Shown: positions 56,719 to 64,000 of the stretch, piece after piece
Layout of the letters: each line of letters opens with the position of its first letter
How positions within the stretch are numbered: the first letter of the stretch is position 1
Source of the DNA: Candidatus Brachythrix odensensis
GTDB lineage: Bacteria; Chloroflexota; Anaerolineae; J036; Brachytrichaceae
Direction of reading: 5' to 3'
Assembly (NCBI GenBank): GCA_016714465.1
Contig: JADKDT010000009.1
Span: 62,001-126,000, forward strand
DNA length: 64,000 nt
Notes under the pieces: model-generated
The model's input: the letters and a program-made list of their open reading frames with translations, nothing else
Told to the model about the DNA's origin: nothing
Databases searched by the model: none
Program-made: the position numbers and the translations under genes

Positions 56719-57792
56719 TTAGTTCCGGGCGAACAGGGCATTGGTGACCGACAACGCGCCGGCCGAGAGATAGATGCCGCCCCCATCCGAGTTGGACTTG
56801 TTGGCGATGAATTCCGTGCCCGCTACGGTCAACGAAGCGACAGCCATCACGCCGCCTCCGCGCAGTCCGGCCTGGTTGCGCCGAAAGGATCCGCCGGAGA
56901 TCGTCGACACGCTTTCCAGGTATGCGCCGCCGCCGGTCTGCAAGGCCGCGTTGTTGGTGAAGGTCGTCCCGGTCATGTTCAGGGTGACCGTGCGCAATCC
57001 GCCGCCATTGCAGCCGGCAACGACGCAGGTGTTGCCGGAGAAATGGCCATTCTCGATTGCCGCCGACACGCTGGCGTTGGCGCCGCCGCCGCCGAACCCC
57101 GCTGTATTGGTGATGAAATGTGTCCCGCTGATGACCAGGGTCGACGCGGACAGGCCGCCACCGAAGCAGTTCGCATTCGTGCACGCATTGTTCTGAAAGC
57201 GCCCGCCGGTGGCCCTGACGGAGGCCGTGGCGTAGAGCCCACCGCCCCCGCCCGCCCCGGCCGCTGTGCTGGAGATCACGCTGGTATGGGTCAGGGCCAG
57301 CGGACTGCCGGTTCCGGCCGTGACCGCTCCGCCGTTGCCGCTGGAAAACCCGCGCTGGAGCGTAAGCGCGGTCAGGGTCACCGGCGCGTTGGGGCCGATG
57401 TTGAAGATGCGGTTGGCGCTTGCGCCATCGACGGCGACGCCGGGCGCGCCGCTCCCGTTTATGGCGATGCTGGCGTTGACGGCGATCTCGCCGCATACAA
57501 GGGTGATGACCTGGCCGGTGAGCGAGGAGGAGAAGACGATCGTGTCGCCGGTGACCGCGCTCAGCACGGCCTGGCGCAGCGAACCCGTCCCGCTATCGGC
57601 GTTGTTCTGGACGATCCAGATCGTGGCGCTGGGGCGCTGGGGCGCGCGGATGTCGGCCGTGGCGCAGAGCCCGGCGGGGGCTGGCGGACTGGTGTGGGCG
57701 GTCGCGCCTCGCGGCGTACCCGCGCCGCCCGGCGCGGCCCCCCACGCCAGTGCGAGCGCGATGACAATCCGGACAACTTGACGGTGTGACAT
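56719..57792 (-). CDS. Right-handed beta-helix (choice-of-anchor-Q type) secreted protein, N-terminal part
   Basis: ATG 57792 with AGGAG seven bases upstream gives MSHRQVVRIVIALALAWGAA, a signal peptide; the longer frame to 57831 is not needed. NADSGTGSLRQAVLSAVTGDTIVF is the typical entry coil of polymorphic beta-helix proteins. It is followed by about ten coils of the form GGGxxAxxx...ISGTHFITNTAGFGGGG, each with stacked Asn and Gly. It ends at an in-frame TAA after ALFARN. Predicted extracellular, possibly polysaccharide-binding or adhesive; no lyase active site is visible. Confidence 0.75.
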   Translation of the reverse strand: MSHRQVVRIVIALALAWGAAPGGAGTPRGATAHTSPPAPAGLCATADIRAPQRPSATIWIVQNNADSGTGSLRQAVLSAVTGDTIVFSSSLTGQVITLVCGEIAVNASIAINGSGAPGVAVDGASANRIFNIGPNAPVTLTALTLQRGFSSGNGGAVTAGTGSPLALTHTSVISSTAAGAGGGGGLYATASVRATGGRFQNNACTNANCFGGGLSASTLVISGTHFITNTAGFGGGGANASVSAAIENGHFSGNTCVVAGCNGGGLRTVTLNMTGTTFTNNAALQTGGGAYLESVSTISGGSFRRNQAGLRGGGVMAVASLTVAGTEFIANKSNSDGGGIYLSAGALSVTNALFARN

Positions 57793-58034
57793 CCATGATC
57801 TCCTGCCGATCACACGCGCGCGAACGGCCATCCCTCAAACTCGCGCTGTCGCGCGAGAACGAATGGGCGATTATGGCCTGAAACGCCAATCGGCGCATTC
57901 GCCGGCGGATCCAGGACGCAGCCGCCAGATGAGCCGGTTGACAGGGTCGACCAATGGCATACACTCAGGAACTGATTTGCGGACCGTCGGCTGCGATACG
58001 GTTCGCGCCGCGAGTCGAAAACCGGTGGAGAGAT

Positions 58035-60428
58035 ATGACCAAACGCGCTTCCGCACAGGACAAACTCAATCGGACTTCAGCGCCCGGCGCAGCGGCGTCG
58101 CGCGCGCGCACCGAAGCCGCCCTCACACCTGCGACGATTCAGCGCGCCCTACGCGGCCCTGGCCAGTTGACGCCCACGGACGTGCTGTCGCTTCAACAGA
58201 CGATCGGCAACCGGGCCGTGTCCCGGCTCTTTGAGCGTTCCGAATCGGGTCCGACCGCCCCGCTATTGCAGGCAAAGCTCACGGTCGGCGCGGTCGATGA
58301 TCCCTATGAGCGCGAGGCGGATCAGATGGCGAGCCAGGTCACGCGCTCAGGCGTTGCACCGGCGGCGCCACAACAAGAAGCGGCGTCGGAACGTGATGAA
58401 GAAGATGAGATCGAGGGTGAGGAGGAAATGCTGCAGACCAAGCCTCGGTCCGGTCACGGCCGGGAAGGCGGCGATGTAGATCCGGGCGTTTCCAGGGCTA
58501 TCGAAAGCGCCAAGGGCGGCGGCCAGCCGCTCCCCGATACTGTGCGCGCATCGATGGACAGCGCATTCAGCGCCGATTTTGGCGCGGTCCGGGTGCACTC
58601 GGACAGCCAGTCCGATGCCCTCAACCAATCCCTCAACGCGCGCGCGTTCACGACCGGCAGCGACATCTTTTTTGGCGGCGGCCAATACAATCCGGCCAGC
58701 GGGGCGGGAAAAGAGCTCATCGCTCACGAGTTGACCCACACCCTTCAGCAGGGCGCCGTAGGCGTCAAGAGAACGCCGAATCAGGTCAAACCGAATGCGG
58801 ATGAGACCCTCCAGCGCCGGTTTGCGCCGGCCCGCGCCAAGGGCAAAGCCCATCTGCGGGACGAGAATGCCTGGGACACGCACAAGGGTCCGGCGATCCC
58901 CCGGGGCACGCGACTACTTGTCGATACCGACAACGCAAACGCCAAGCAGCAGGTGCGCAAGTTCGGGTGGAACACCACCTGGCGCCCCGCCGTGAATGTC
59001 CCGCCCGACCATGTGGGGGCCGTGCCCGATGATCACAAGGGTTACATCCGGTCCTCCAAATCGCAAGTTGCGGGCGACACGCTTGAGGCGATGATGCGCA
59101 GCAGGATTCAGGGATACCTGCAGACGGCCGAGACCCGTCATCCCAGTCTGGTCGGCCAGTTGGATAAGGCGGAACACATCCAGTTCCTGATGGAGAAGGC
59201 CATTCGTTTCGACGTGTGGAGTGGCGCCGCGCTCGAACCGTTCGTTTCAGCCTTCGGCGCGAAGGAGGCGAAGTTTGCCCGGATCCAGGCCGGGGCCGAC
59301 TACGTTGCTGATGTCGTCGAACACTGGCGGGGCTGGCTGCATCCGGAGAATCCAGACCTGGTTGTCCTCAACGACGTCAGTCTGGTCAAGAGCGATCTGC
59401 ATGAGCGCGGCCTGGGCGTCGTAAAGGCGAGATTCACCAAACCTGTGGGCGCCTTGAACGCGCAATTTGGCGCGAAGACCGACGTTACCGCTTTCATCAA
59501 ACCGGAAGACAAGAGCCTCGAACAGAATCTGCTGGGCGACAACCCCAACAGCGCCGTCAACCGGATCAATCGGATCGCCAACCTGAGAGGGCCGACCGAG
59601 AAGCTGAAGTCGATCAAGATGGAATCGACCGATGATCATGGGACTCTGGTCGAAGCGGCCGAGGGCGCAAGCGCCGAAGCCATCCGCAAGCTCGACCCGA
59701 ATGACCAGGCATTCGGGCAATCTTTCCATGAGACGCTTGTGTTCGCCTATCTTGCCGGCATTGATGATCTGCATTACAAGAACGTGTATTGGCAAGGTGG
59801 CGCGCCAACGCTCATTGATGCGGACAACGTGCTCAGTCGCAATCAAATGGAAGGCGTTGACAATGGCGCCATACCCCAGAGCGGGTTCAGCAGCAGCTAC
59901 AACCGGGTCGAGGCCCAGAAGAACAAGACCGCCATCAGCACCCAGGACAACTCACAGATCAACAGCAAGATCCTCGACGTCATGCTTCACAACCCCAGGA
60001 AACGGCGCCAGATCATCAATGTGATCAAGGCCGCGATCCAGGGGCACCGCGGCCGCGTCGTTCCCATCCGCACAAACCAGTGGGGCGCAAAACTGAGGTC
60101 CTACCCGACCCACGCCAATCAGGCCGCGTTTCTCGACGAAATGGCAACCCGGCAGTTTCTCGTCCGGCAATCCGCCGTCGACGGCACCGGTTTTGACCGG
60201 GATATTGGCCCGGGCTTGTTTGGTGTCGTAGGCGCCAATGCCGCCGACCCGTTCTACGGGCCGGGCCCGGAGCGGGCCATGACCAAGCGCGATCTTGACT
60301 CGGGGGTCATCCCGTTCTATGAATATGAGTTTGACACCGGGCACGTGACGCACAACGGAACAAAGATTTACCACGGCCAGACCCTCGAGCAGGCGATGGA
60401 CGCCATGCTGACCAGGTTTGGCGGTTAG
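58035..60428 (+). CDS. eCIS-core (DUF4157) protein with LanM-dehydratase/kinase-like C-terminal domain
   Basis: ATG 58035 has GGTGGAG just upstream; the frame extends to 57954 but lacks a site there. Product 797 residues, no signal peptide. Residues 45-66 carry the VLSLQQTIGNRAVSRLFE stretch common before eCIS cores. DUF4157 lies at about 165-240 with HELTH at 231-235. From about 385 to the end it resembles the lanthipeptide LanM dehydration domain (DUF4135): SDLH (Asp454, His456), FIKPEDKSLE (Lys489), DLHYKN (Asp578, His580, Asn583), LIDADN (Asp595), an Arg-Thr pair at 679-680 and a VIPFYEYEFDTGHV end. The Asp-x-His-x-x-N and N+12 Asp spacing equals that of the CylM kinase site. No LanC cyclase domain or precursor peptide is present. 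Probable role: a toxin or effector loaded by a contractile injection system that phosphorylates or dehydrates a target; this is inference. Confidence 0.75.
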   Translation: MTKRASAQDKLNRTSAPGAAASRARTEAALTPATIQRALRGPGQLTPTDVLSLQQTIGNRAVSRLFERSESGPTAPLLQAKLTVGAVDDPYEREADQMASQVTRSGVAPAAPQQEAASERDEEDEIEGEEEMLQTKPRSGHGREGGDVDPGVSRAIESAKGGGQPLPDTVRASMDSAFSADFGAVRVHSDSQSDALNQSLNARAFTTGSDIFFGGGQYNPASGAGKELIAHELTHTLQQGAVGVKRTPNQVKPNADETLQRRFAPARAKGKAHLRDENAWDTHKGPAIPRGTRLLVDTDNANAKQQVRKFGWNTTWRPAVNVPPDHVGAVPDDHKGYIRSSKSQVAGDTLEAMMRSRIQGYLQTAETRHPSLVGQLDKAEHIQFLMEKAIRFDVWSGAALEPFVSAFGAKEAKFARIQAGADYVADVVEHWRGWLHPENPDLVVLNDVSLVKSDLHERGLGVVKARFTKPVGALNAQFGAKTDVTAFIKPEDKSLEQNLLGDNPNSAVNRINRIANLRGPTEKLKSIKMESTDDHGTLVEAAEGASAEAIRKLDPNDQAFGQSFHETLVFAYLAGIDDLHYKNVYWQGGAPTLIDADNVLSRNQMEGVDNGAIPQSGFSSSYNRVEAQKNKTAISTQDNSQINSKILDVMLHNPRKRRQIINVIKAAIQGHRGRVVPIRTNQWGAKLRSYPTHANQAAFLDEMATRQFLVRQSAVDGTGFDRDIGPGLFGVVGANAADPFYGPGPERAMTKRDLDSGVIPFYEYEFDTGHVTHNGTKIYHGQTLEQAMDAMLTRFGG

Positions 60429-60437
60429 ACGGGCGGG

Positions 60438-62111
60438 ATGGGCGACTACTTTGACCTCGGCCGGCATACCCGCCCGGTGAGTACGGCCTCGCCCATGGCG
60501 CAGGTGTGGTTTGACCGTGGGCTGATGTGGTGCTACGCCTACAACCACGAGGAGTCGGTGCGCTGCTTCCGCCGGGCGCTCGAGCGCGATCCGGCCTGCG
60601 CGATGGCCTACTGGGGCATCGCCTATGCCTCGGGCTGCAACTACAACAAGAAGTGGGAAGCATTTGCCCCCGACGAGCTGATCGAGGCGGTGATCACTTC
60701 GCGGCGCGCCACCGATGAGGCGCTCGCCCACCTGGCCGGCGCGACGCCGGCCGAGCAGGCCCTCATCCGTGCTCTCGACAAGCGCTATCAGTCGGCCACC
60801 CCGGTCAGCCCGCCCGAGTTCATCGCCTGGAACGACGCCTATGCCGCCGCCATGCGCGAGGTGTACCGGGCCTTCCCGGATGACCTGGATGTGTGCACGC
60901 TGTTCGCCGAAGCCCTGATCAACCGCACGCCCTGGCAGTTGTGGGACCTCAAGACGGGCCAGCCGGCCGAAGGCGCCAGCACCCTCGAGGCGGTCGGGGT
61001 GTTGGAGCGCGGGCTGGGCCAGATGGACGCGTCCAGCGCGTTGCCCAATCCGGGCGTGCTGCATCTCTACATTCATACGATGGAGATGTCGCCCCATCCG
61101 GAGAAGGCCCTGCGGGCCAGTGACGCCCTGCGCGACCTGTGCCCGGATGCCGGCCATCTTTGCCACATGCCCTCGCACATCGATGTGCTGTGCGGGCACT
61201 ACTACGCTGGGATGGTCGCCAACAGCCACGCCATCGTCGCCGACCAGAAATATGCGGCGGTCGAGGGCGGGTTGAACTTTTACACCCTGTATCGCTGCCA
61301 CGACCTGCACTTCAAGCTGTATTGCGCGATGTTTCTCGGCCAGTACCGGCCAGCGATCGAGGCCGCTGATGCGCTCGTGGCTGCGCTGCCCGAGGCGCTG
61401 CTGCGGGTGGCCTCGCCGCCGATGGCCGATTGGGCCGAGGGCTTTGCGCCCATGCGCCTGCACGCCCTGGTGCGTTTTGGCAAATGGCAGGAGATCCTCG
61501 ACGCGCCGCTGCCGGCTGACCCCGAACTGTATTGCGTGACGACCGCGATGCTGCATTACGCAAAAGGGGTCGCCTATGCGGCCAGCGGGCGGGTCCCCGA
61601 GGCCGAGGCCGAGCGGGCGCTGTTTGCCGCCGCCTGGGCCCGGGTGCCCGAGACGCGCTACGTCTTCAACAATCGCTGCATCGACGTGCTTGCGATCGCG
61701 GCCGAGATGTTGAATGGCGAAATCGAGTATCGCAAGGGCAATCACGACCTGGCGTTCCGCCATCTGCGCCAGTCGGTGGCGCTGGACGATGCCCTGCCGT
61801 ATGACGAGCCATGGGGGTGGATGCAGCCGGCCCGGCATGCCCTGGGCGCGTTGCTGCTCGAGCAGGGCCGGGCCGCGGAGGCCGAGCAGGTGTATCGGGC
61901 CGACCTGGGCCTGGATGGCGCGCTGTCCCGCCCGTCACAGCACCCCGAGAATGTTTGGAGCCTGCACGGGTATGTGGAGTGCCTGCATACGTTGGGCAAG
62001 CACGCCGAGGCGGCCGTCATGCAGCCTCGCCTCGATCTCGCCCTGGCCCGGGCCGATGCCGGGATCAACGCCTCATGCTTCTGCCGGGTGGGCGAGTCGT
62101 GTTGTGATTGA
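60438..62111 (+). CDS. Tetratricopeptide-repeat protein
   Basis: Starts ten bases after the effector-like gene, ATG 60438 with GGGCGGG upstream. 557 residues, no signal peptide or membrane helix. TPR units are visible at AQVWFDRGLMWCYAYNHEES with CFRRALERDPACAMAYWGIA, and later at LTHAxG-like helices (AMLHYAKGVAYAASGRVPEA, GALLLEQGRAAEAEQVYRAD). Several His and Cys clusters (MPSHIDVLCGHYYAGM) recur in this family of uncharacterised TPR proteins. It is probably cotranscribed with the upstream gene. It ends two bases before the stop of the convergent dipeptidase gene. Confidence 0.8.
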   Translation: MGDYFDLGRHTRPVSTASPMAQVWFDRGLMWCYAYNHEESVRCFRRALERDPACAMAYWGIAYASGCNYNKKWEAFAPDELIEAVITSRRATDEALAHLAGATPAEQALIRALDKRYQSATPVSPPEFIAWNDAYAAAMREVYRAFPDDLDVCTLFAEALINRTPWQLWDLKTGQPAEGASTLEAVGVLERGLGQMDASSALPNPGVLHLYIHTMEMSPHPEKALRASDALRDLCPDAGHLCHMPSHIDVLCGHYYAGMVANSHAIVADQKYAAVEGGLNFYTLYRCHDLHFKLYCAMFLGQYRPAIEAADALVAALPEALLRVASPPMADWAEGFAPMRLHALVRFGKWQEILDAPLPADPELYCVTTAMLHYAKGVAYAASGRVPEAEAERALFAAAWARVPETRYVFNNRCIDVLAIAAEMLNGEIEYRKGNHDLAFRHLRQSVALDDALPYDEPWGWMQPARHALGALLLEQGRAAEAEQVYRADLGLDGALSRPSQHPENVWSLHGYVECLHTLGKHAEAAVMQPRLDLALARADAGINASCFCRVGESCCD

Positions 62112-62113
62112 CC

Positions 62114-62587
62114 TCAGACAGCCGTCTGCTCGCGCAACGCCGCGGCCCGCGCTTCGCAGCGCTCCCACACTTCGACATAGTCGTTGGCCGAGCGGAAGAG
62201 CGGGGCGAAGTCCTCGATCGAAAGGCCCTGGTTGCGCAGGTCCTGCAGGAAATCGGGCAGCAGTCCGTAGTGGGCCATCCCGTCCAGGTTGATATCGAAG
62301 TCGCGCCGGGGCCCGGCCACGCAGCGCGTCAGGGGCGGATTGTCGCCGGCCATCGCCTGCCACTTTCGCCACACGACGCTGATCTTGGCGTGCCAGCGGA
62401 TGACATCGTCGTCGCGCTCGCCCGCGGGCAGGTCGAGGCCGGCCTTCACCTGATAGGCCGCCCACTGTTCATCGCTCCAGCGGTCCGGCAGATCCGCCCG
62501 CCGAAGCGTCGGTTCGGTCCCGGCCGCGCGCGCGTCATCGGCCAGCCAGAAACCGCGGGTGATGTTGTCGACGTTGTCCTGTCCGGA
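62114..62587 (-). CDS. M19 dipeptidase-like protein, C-terminal fragment
   Basis: Continues the upstream frame after a one-base break near 62585: SGQDNVDNITRGFWLADDARAAG, then a mostly helical tail (WSDEQWAAYQVKAGLDLP, HYGLLPDFLQDLRNQGLS) ending REQTAV. GMAHYGLLPDFLQDLRNQGL resembles the conserved M19 end in which the N-terminus of a dipeptidase helix packs on the barrel. It overlaps out-of-frame codons of the preceding fragment. Confidence 0.65.
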   Translation of the reverse strand, partial: SGQDNVDNITRGFWLADDARAAGTEPTLRRADLPDRWSDEQWAAYQVKAGLDLPAGERDDDVIRWHAKISVVWRKWQAMAGDNPPLTRCVAGPRRDFDINLDGMAHYGLLPDFLQDLRNQGLSIEDFAPLFRSANDYVEVWERCEARAAALREQTAV

Positions 62588-64000
62588 AGAGCATGTGCAG
62601 CGCGTTGTCGACCGTGGCCGCGGCGACGGGCGGCGTGTCGCTTTCGGGATGCGGATCGCGATCGGGACGGAAGCCGGCCGCAAATTGGGCAATCGCCTGC
62701 CAGGCCTCGCGCTCTTCGCGGTCATAGGCCCGCGGGCCGCTCTCATCGAAGCGATGCCAGCGATAGTCGCTGATCGGCGTCGCATAGCGGACCCCGTTGA
62801 CCTGCGCGTCGATCTGCCCGCGCCGTAGCGGCAGGCGGCGCCGGTCGTCGCGCAGGTCGTGGGCGGCGAATGTCCCGAAGCGCGGGCCGGGCAACGCCGC
62901 AGCGCCGTTGACGTCGCTGCCCAGGGCCACCCCGCGCCCGCCCATCTTGTCGAGCGCATACAAATAGGCCGCCGCCCAGGAAGTGCTGCTGCCCGCGCAC
63001 GGGCGCGGGATCTTGCCCGCCAGGTCGGGGAGCAGCGCGCCCGGATCGCTCACATCGCCCTGGGTCAGGAGCGGTGCGCACATCCCGCCCAGGCGTCCAA
63101 TGCGCTCGATCTGGTCGGCCCGCTTCGCCGCCTCGTGGGCAACCTTGTGGACATCGTCGGTGGGGTACTGCCCGGGATCCTGCCGGTCGAATTCGACTCC
63201 GGCGCTGAAGGCCAGATCGCGATACCAGGCGTGGGTTGACAGGACTGGATAGGCATGCCGCTCGGCCAGGTCGAGCGCGGTGTCGGTCCCCTTCTGCGAC
63301 ATGTGATCGATGTCGATCAGCATGCCTCGGCGCATCATCTCCTCCAGAATGATCAGGCCGTACTCGCTCAGGCCGCGCGCGTTTGCGTGCCCGCCCCGCA
63401 CGTCGGGGTGGGCCAGCGCTTCGGCCAAATCGCGGAAGACCGGGATCTGGTGCAACAAGGTCTGGCGGTTTGCCGCGCGCCGGGCGGGCGTGAGTGAGTC
63501 GCCCTGGGCGACGACGGCCCGCTCCGCGCTGTCGACGACATCATCGCCGTCAAAGTCCAGGCGATAGCGGACCCCGCTGTTCCAGCCGTCGACCACGTCA
63601 TAGTGACGGCCGGTCACAAACACGTTGAGCAGATCGAGCAGGCGCATGTAGATGGCCGTCCCGCCAAAGGCGTTGTCGGTGAGGTGAATCGGCGTGATCT
63701 GGCGCACGCCCAGGCTGGCCAGCCAGTCGAGCTCGGCCGCGATCAGCGCCCGGGCGCGGCCCAAATCGTCGCCGCTGAGCTCCCGCAAATCCTCCATCCG
63801 GCGCCAATTGCCCAGCGAGTCAACTTCGACCCCAAGCACGACCGCGAGCTTGTTGGCCTGGATGATGGCGCGCGCCTCGGCCGGCGTGGTGGCGATCTGC
63901 ATCCAGCCCCGGCCCGGACCGCCAGCCTGCCGGTCGAGGTGGGCGACCATCTCCTTCATCCCGCTGATCTGGCGGACGATGGCATTCCGGTCGTCGGTGG
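62535..64000 (-). CDS. M19 (renal/membrane dipeptidase) family protein, 5' end outside window
   Basis: The frame is open to the right edge (TDDRNAIVRQISGM before an internal ATG at 63959), so the start is missing. M19 features: LIDIDHMSQKGTDTALDL (the family's DxSH zinc region), VLSTHAWYRDLAF, RIGRLGGMCAPLL and GVALGSDVNGAAALPGPRF, matching the GSDFDG metal region. Visible length with the other fragment is about 629 codons, longer than the usual 320-420 for bacterial members. The extra part lies after the barrel and includes an Asp/Pro-rich linker. It probably hydrolyses dipeptides with two zincs in or outside the membrane; export cannot be judged without the N-terminus. Confidence 0.8.
   Translation of the reverse strand, partial: TDDRNAIVRQISGMKEMVAHLDRQAGGPGRGWMQIATTPAEARAIIQANKLAVVLGVEVDSLGNWRRMEDLRELSGDDLGRARALIAAELDWLASLGVRQITPIHLTDNAFGGTAIYMRLLDLLNVFVTGRHYDVVDGWNSGVRYRLDFDGDDVVDSAERAVVAQGDSLTPARRAANRQTLLHQIPVFRDLAEALAHPDVRGGHANARGLSEYGLIILEEMMRRGMLIDIDHMSQKGTDTALDLAERHAYPVLSTHAWYRDLAFSAGVEFDRQDPGQYPTDDVHKVAHEAAKRADQIERIGRLGGMCAPLLTQGDVSDPGALLPDLAGKIPRPCAGSSTSWAAAYLYALDKMGGRGVALGSDVNGAAALPGPRFGTFAAHDLRDDRRRLPLRRGQIDAQVNGVRYATPISDYRWHRFDESGPRAYDREEREAWQAIAQFAAGFRPDRDPHPESDTPPVAAATVDNALHMLFRTGQRRQHHPRFLAGR

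Noticed and set aside
58035..62111. A lanthipeptide biosynthesis cluster
   Set aside because: Only a dehydratase-like domain is present, fused to DUF4157. There is no LanC cyclase, leader-bearing precursor peptide or peptidase-type transporter next to it; the ABC exporter is 25 kb away.

Overview
This is a GC-rich bacterial window dominated by very large secreted proteins. I read it as an uncultured member of the Chloroflexota (Anaerolineae-like), with moderate confidence. The reasons are the VCBS/FG-GAP, GEVED, choice-of-anchor-Q and P-domain surface proteins, threonine/proline linkers, an eCIS-core (DUF4157) protein of the type common in that phylum, and a shared terminal motif, [FYH]-[IL]-P-[LMF]-x-x-[RK], on the secreted proteins. 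No rRNA, tRNA, CRISPR array, transposase or replication origin was seen.

Layout. 2-487 is the 3' end of a DUF418-type membrane protein. 695-13283 and 13390-26209 are two head-to-tail paralogous genes (A and B) for surface proteins of about 4,200 residues each: signal peptide, transglutaminase-like domain without the usual Cys, Ig-like domains, five beta-sandwich modules of about 265 residues, an FG-GAP propeller, more Ig-like domains and the terminal motif. 26454-29190 (gene C) is a broken secreted protein with two P-domains joined by a Thr/Pro linker. 29299-33916 holds a heterodimeric ABC exporter and a zinc alcohol dehydrogenase. 33980-35651 holds a trans-aconitate-type methyltransferase convergent with an MBL-fold hydrolase. 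35718-41092 (minus) is a GEVED-repeat secreted protein. 41283-45315 (minus) is a small monooxygenase, an SDR and a large XRE/NB-ARC/TPR regulator. 45654-55609 is a secreted or membrane giant of about 3,300 residues with thrombospondin type 3 calcium repeats, a hydrophobic helical core and an integrin-like FG-GAP propeller. 56257-57792 (minus) is a beta-helix choice-of-anchor-Q protein with an in-frame stop. 58035-60428 is an eCIS-core protein with a LanM-dehydratase/kinase-like C-terminal domain, followed at once by a TPR protein. 62114-64000 (minus) is an M19 dipeptidase-like protein running off the window.

Reading caution. At least thirteen reading-frame breaks occur, in housekeeping-type genes (ABC exporter, methyltransferase, dipeptidase) as well as in the giants, several of them in short homopolymers. 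Most are therefore probably uncorrected sequencing indels, and I describe broken genes as fragments of one gene. An 80-bp loss in gene A relative to gene B is not homopolymeric and may be real.

The most interesting items are the eCIS-core protein with a lanthipeptide-dehydratase-like kinase fold, the terminal motif shared by six surface proteins, a composite intergenic repeat (long inverted repeat plus CGTNNN hexamer array), and a set of long hairpins placed 11-20 bp after stop codons.
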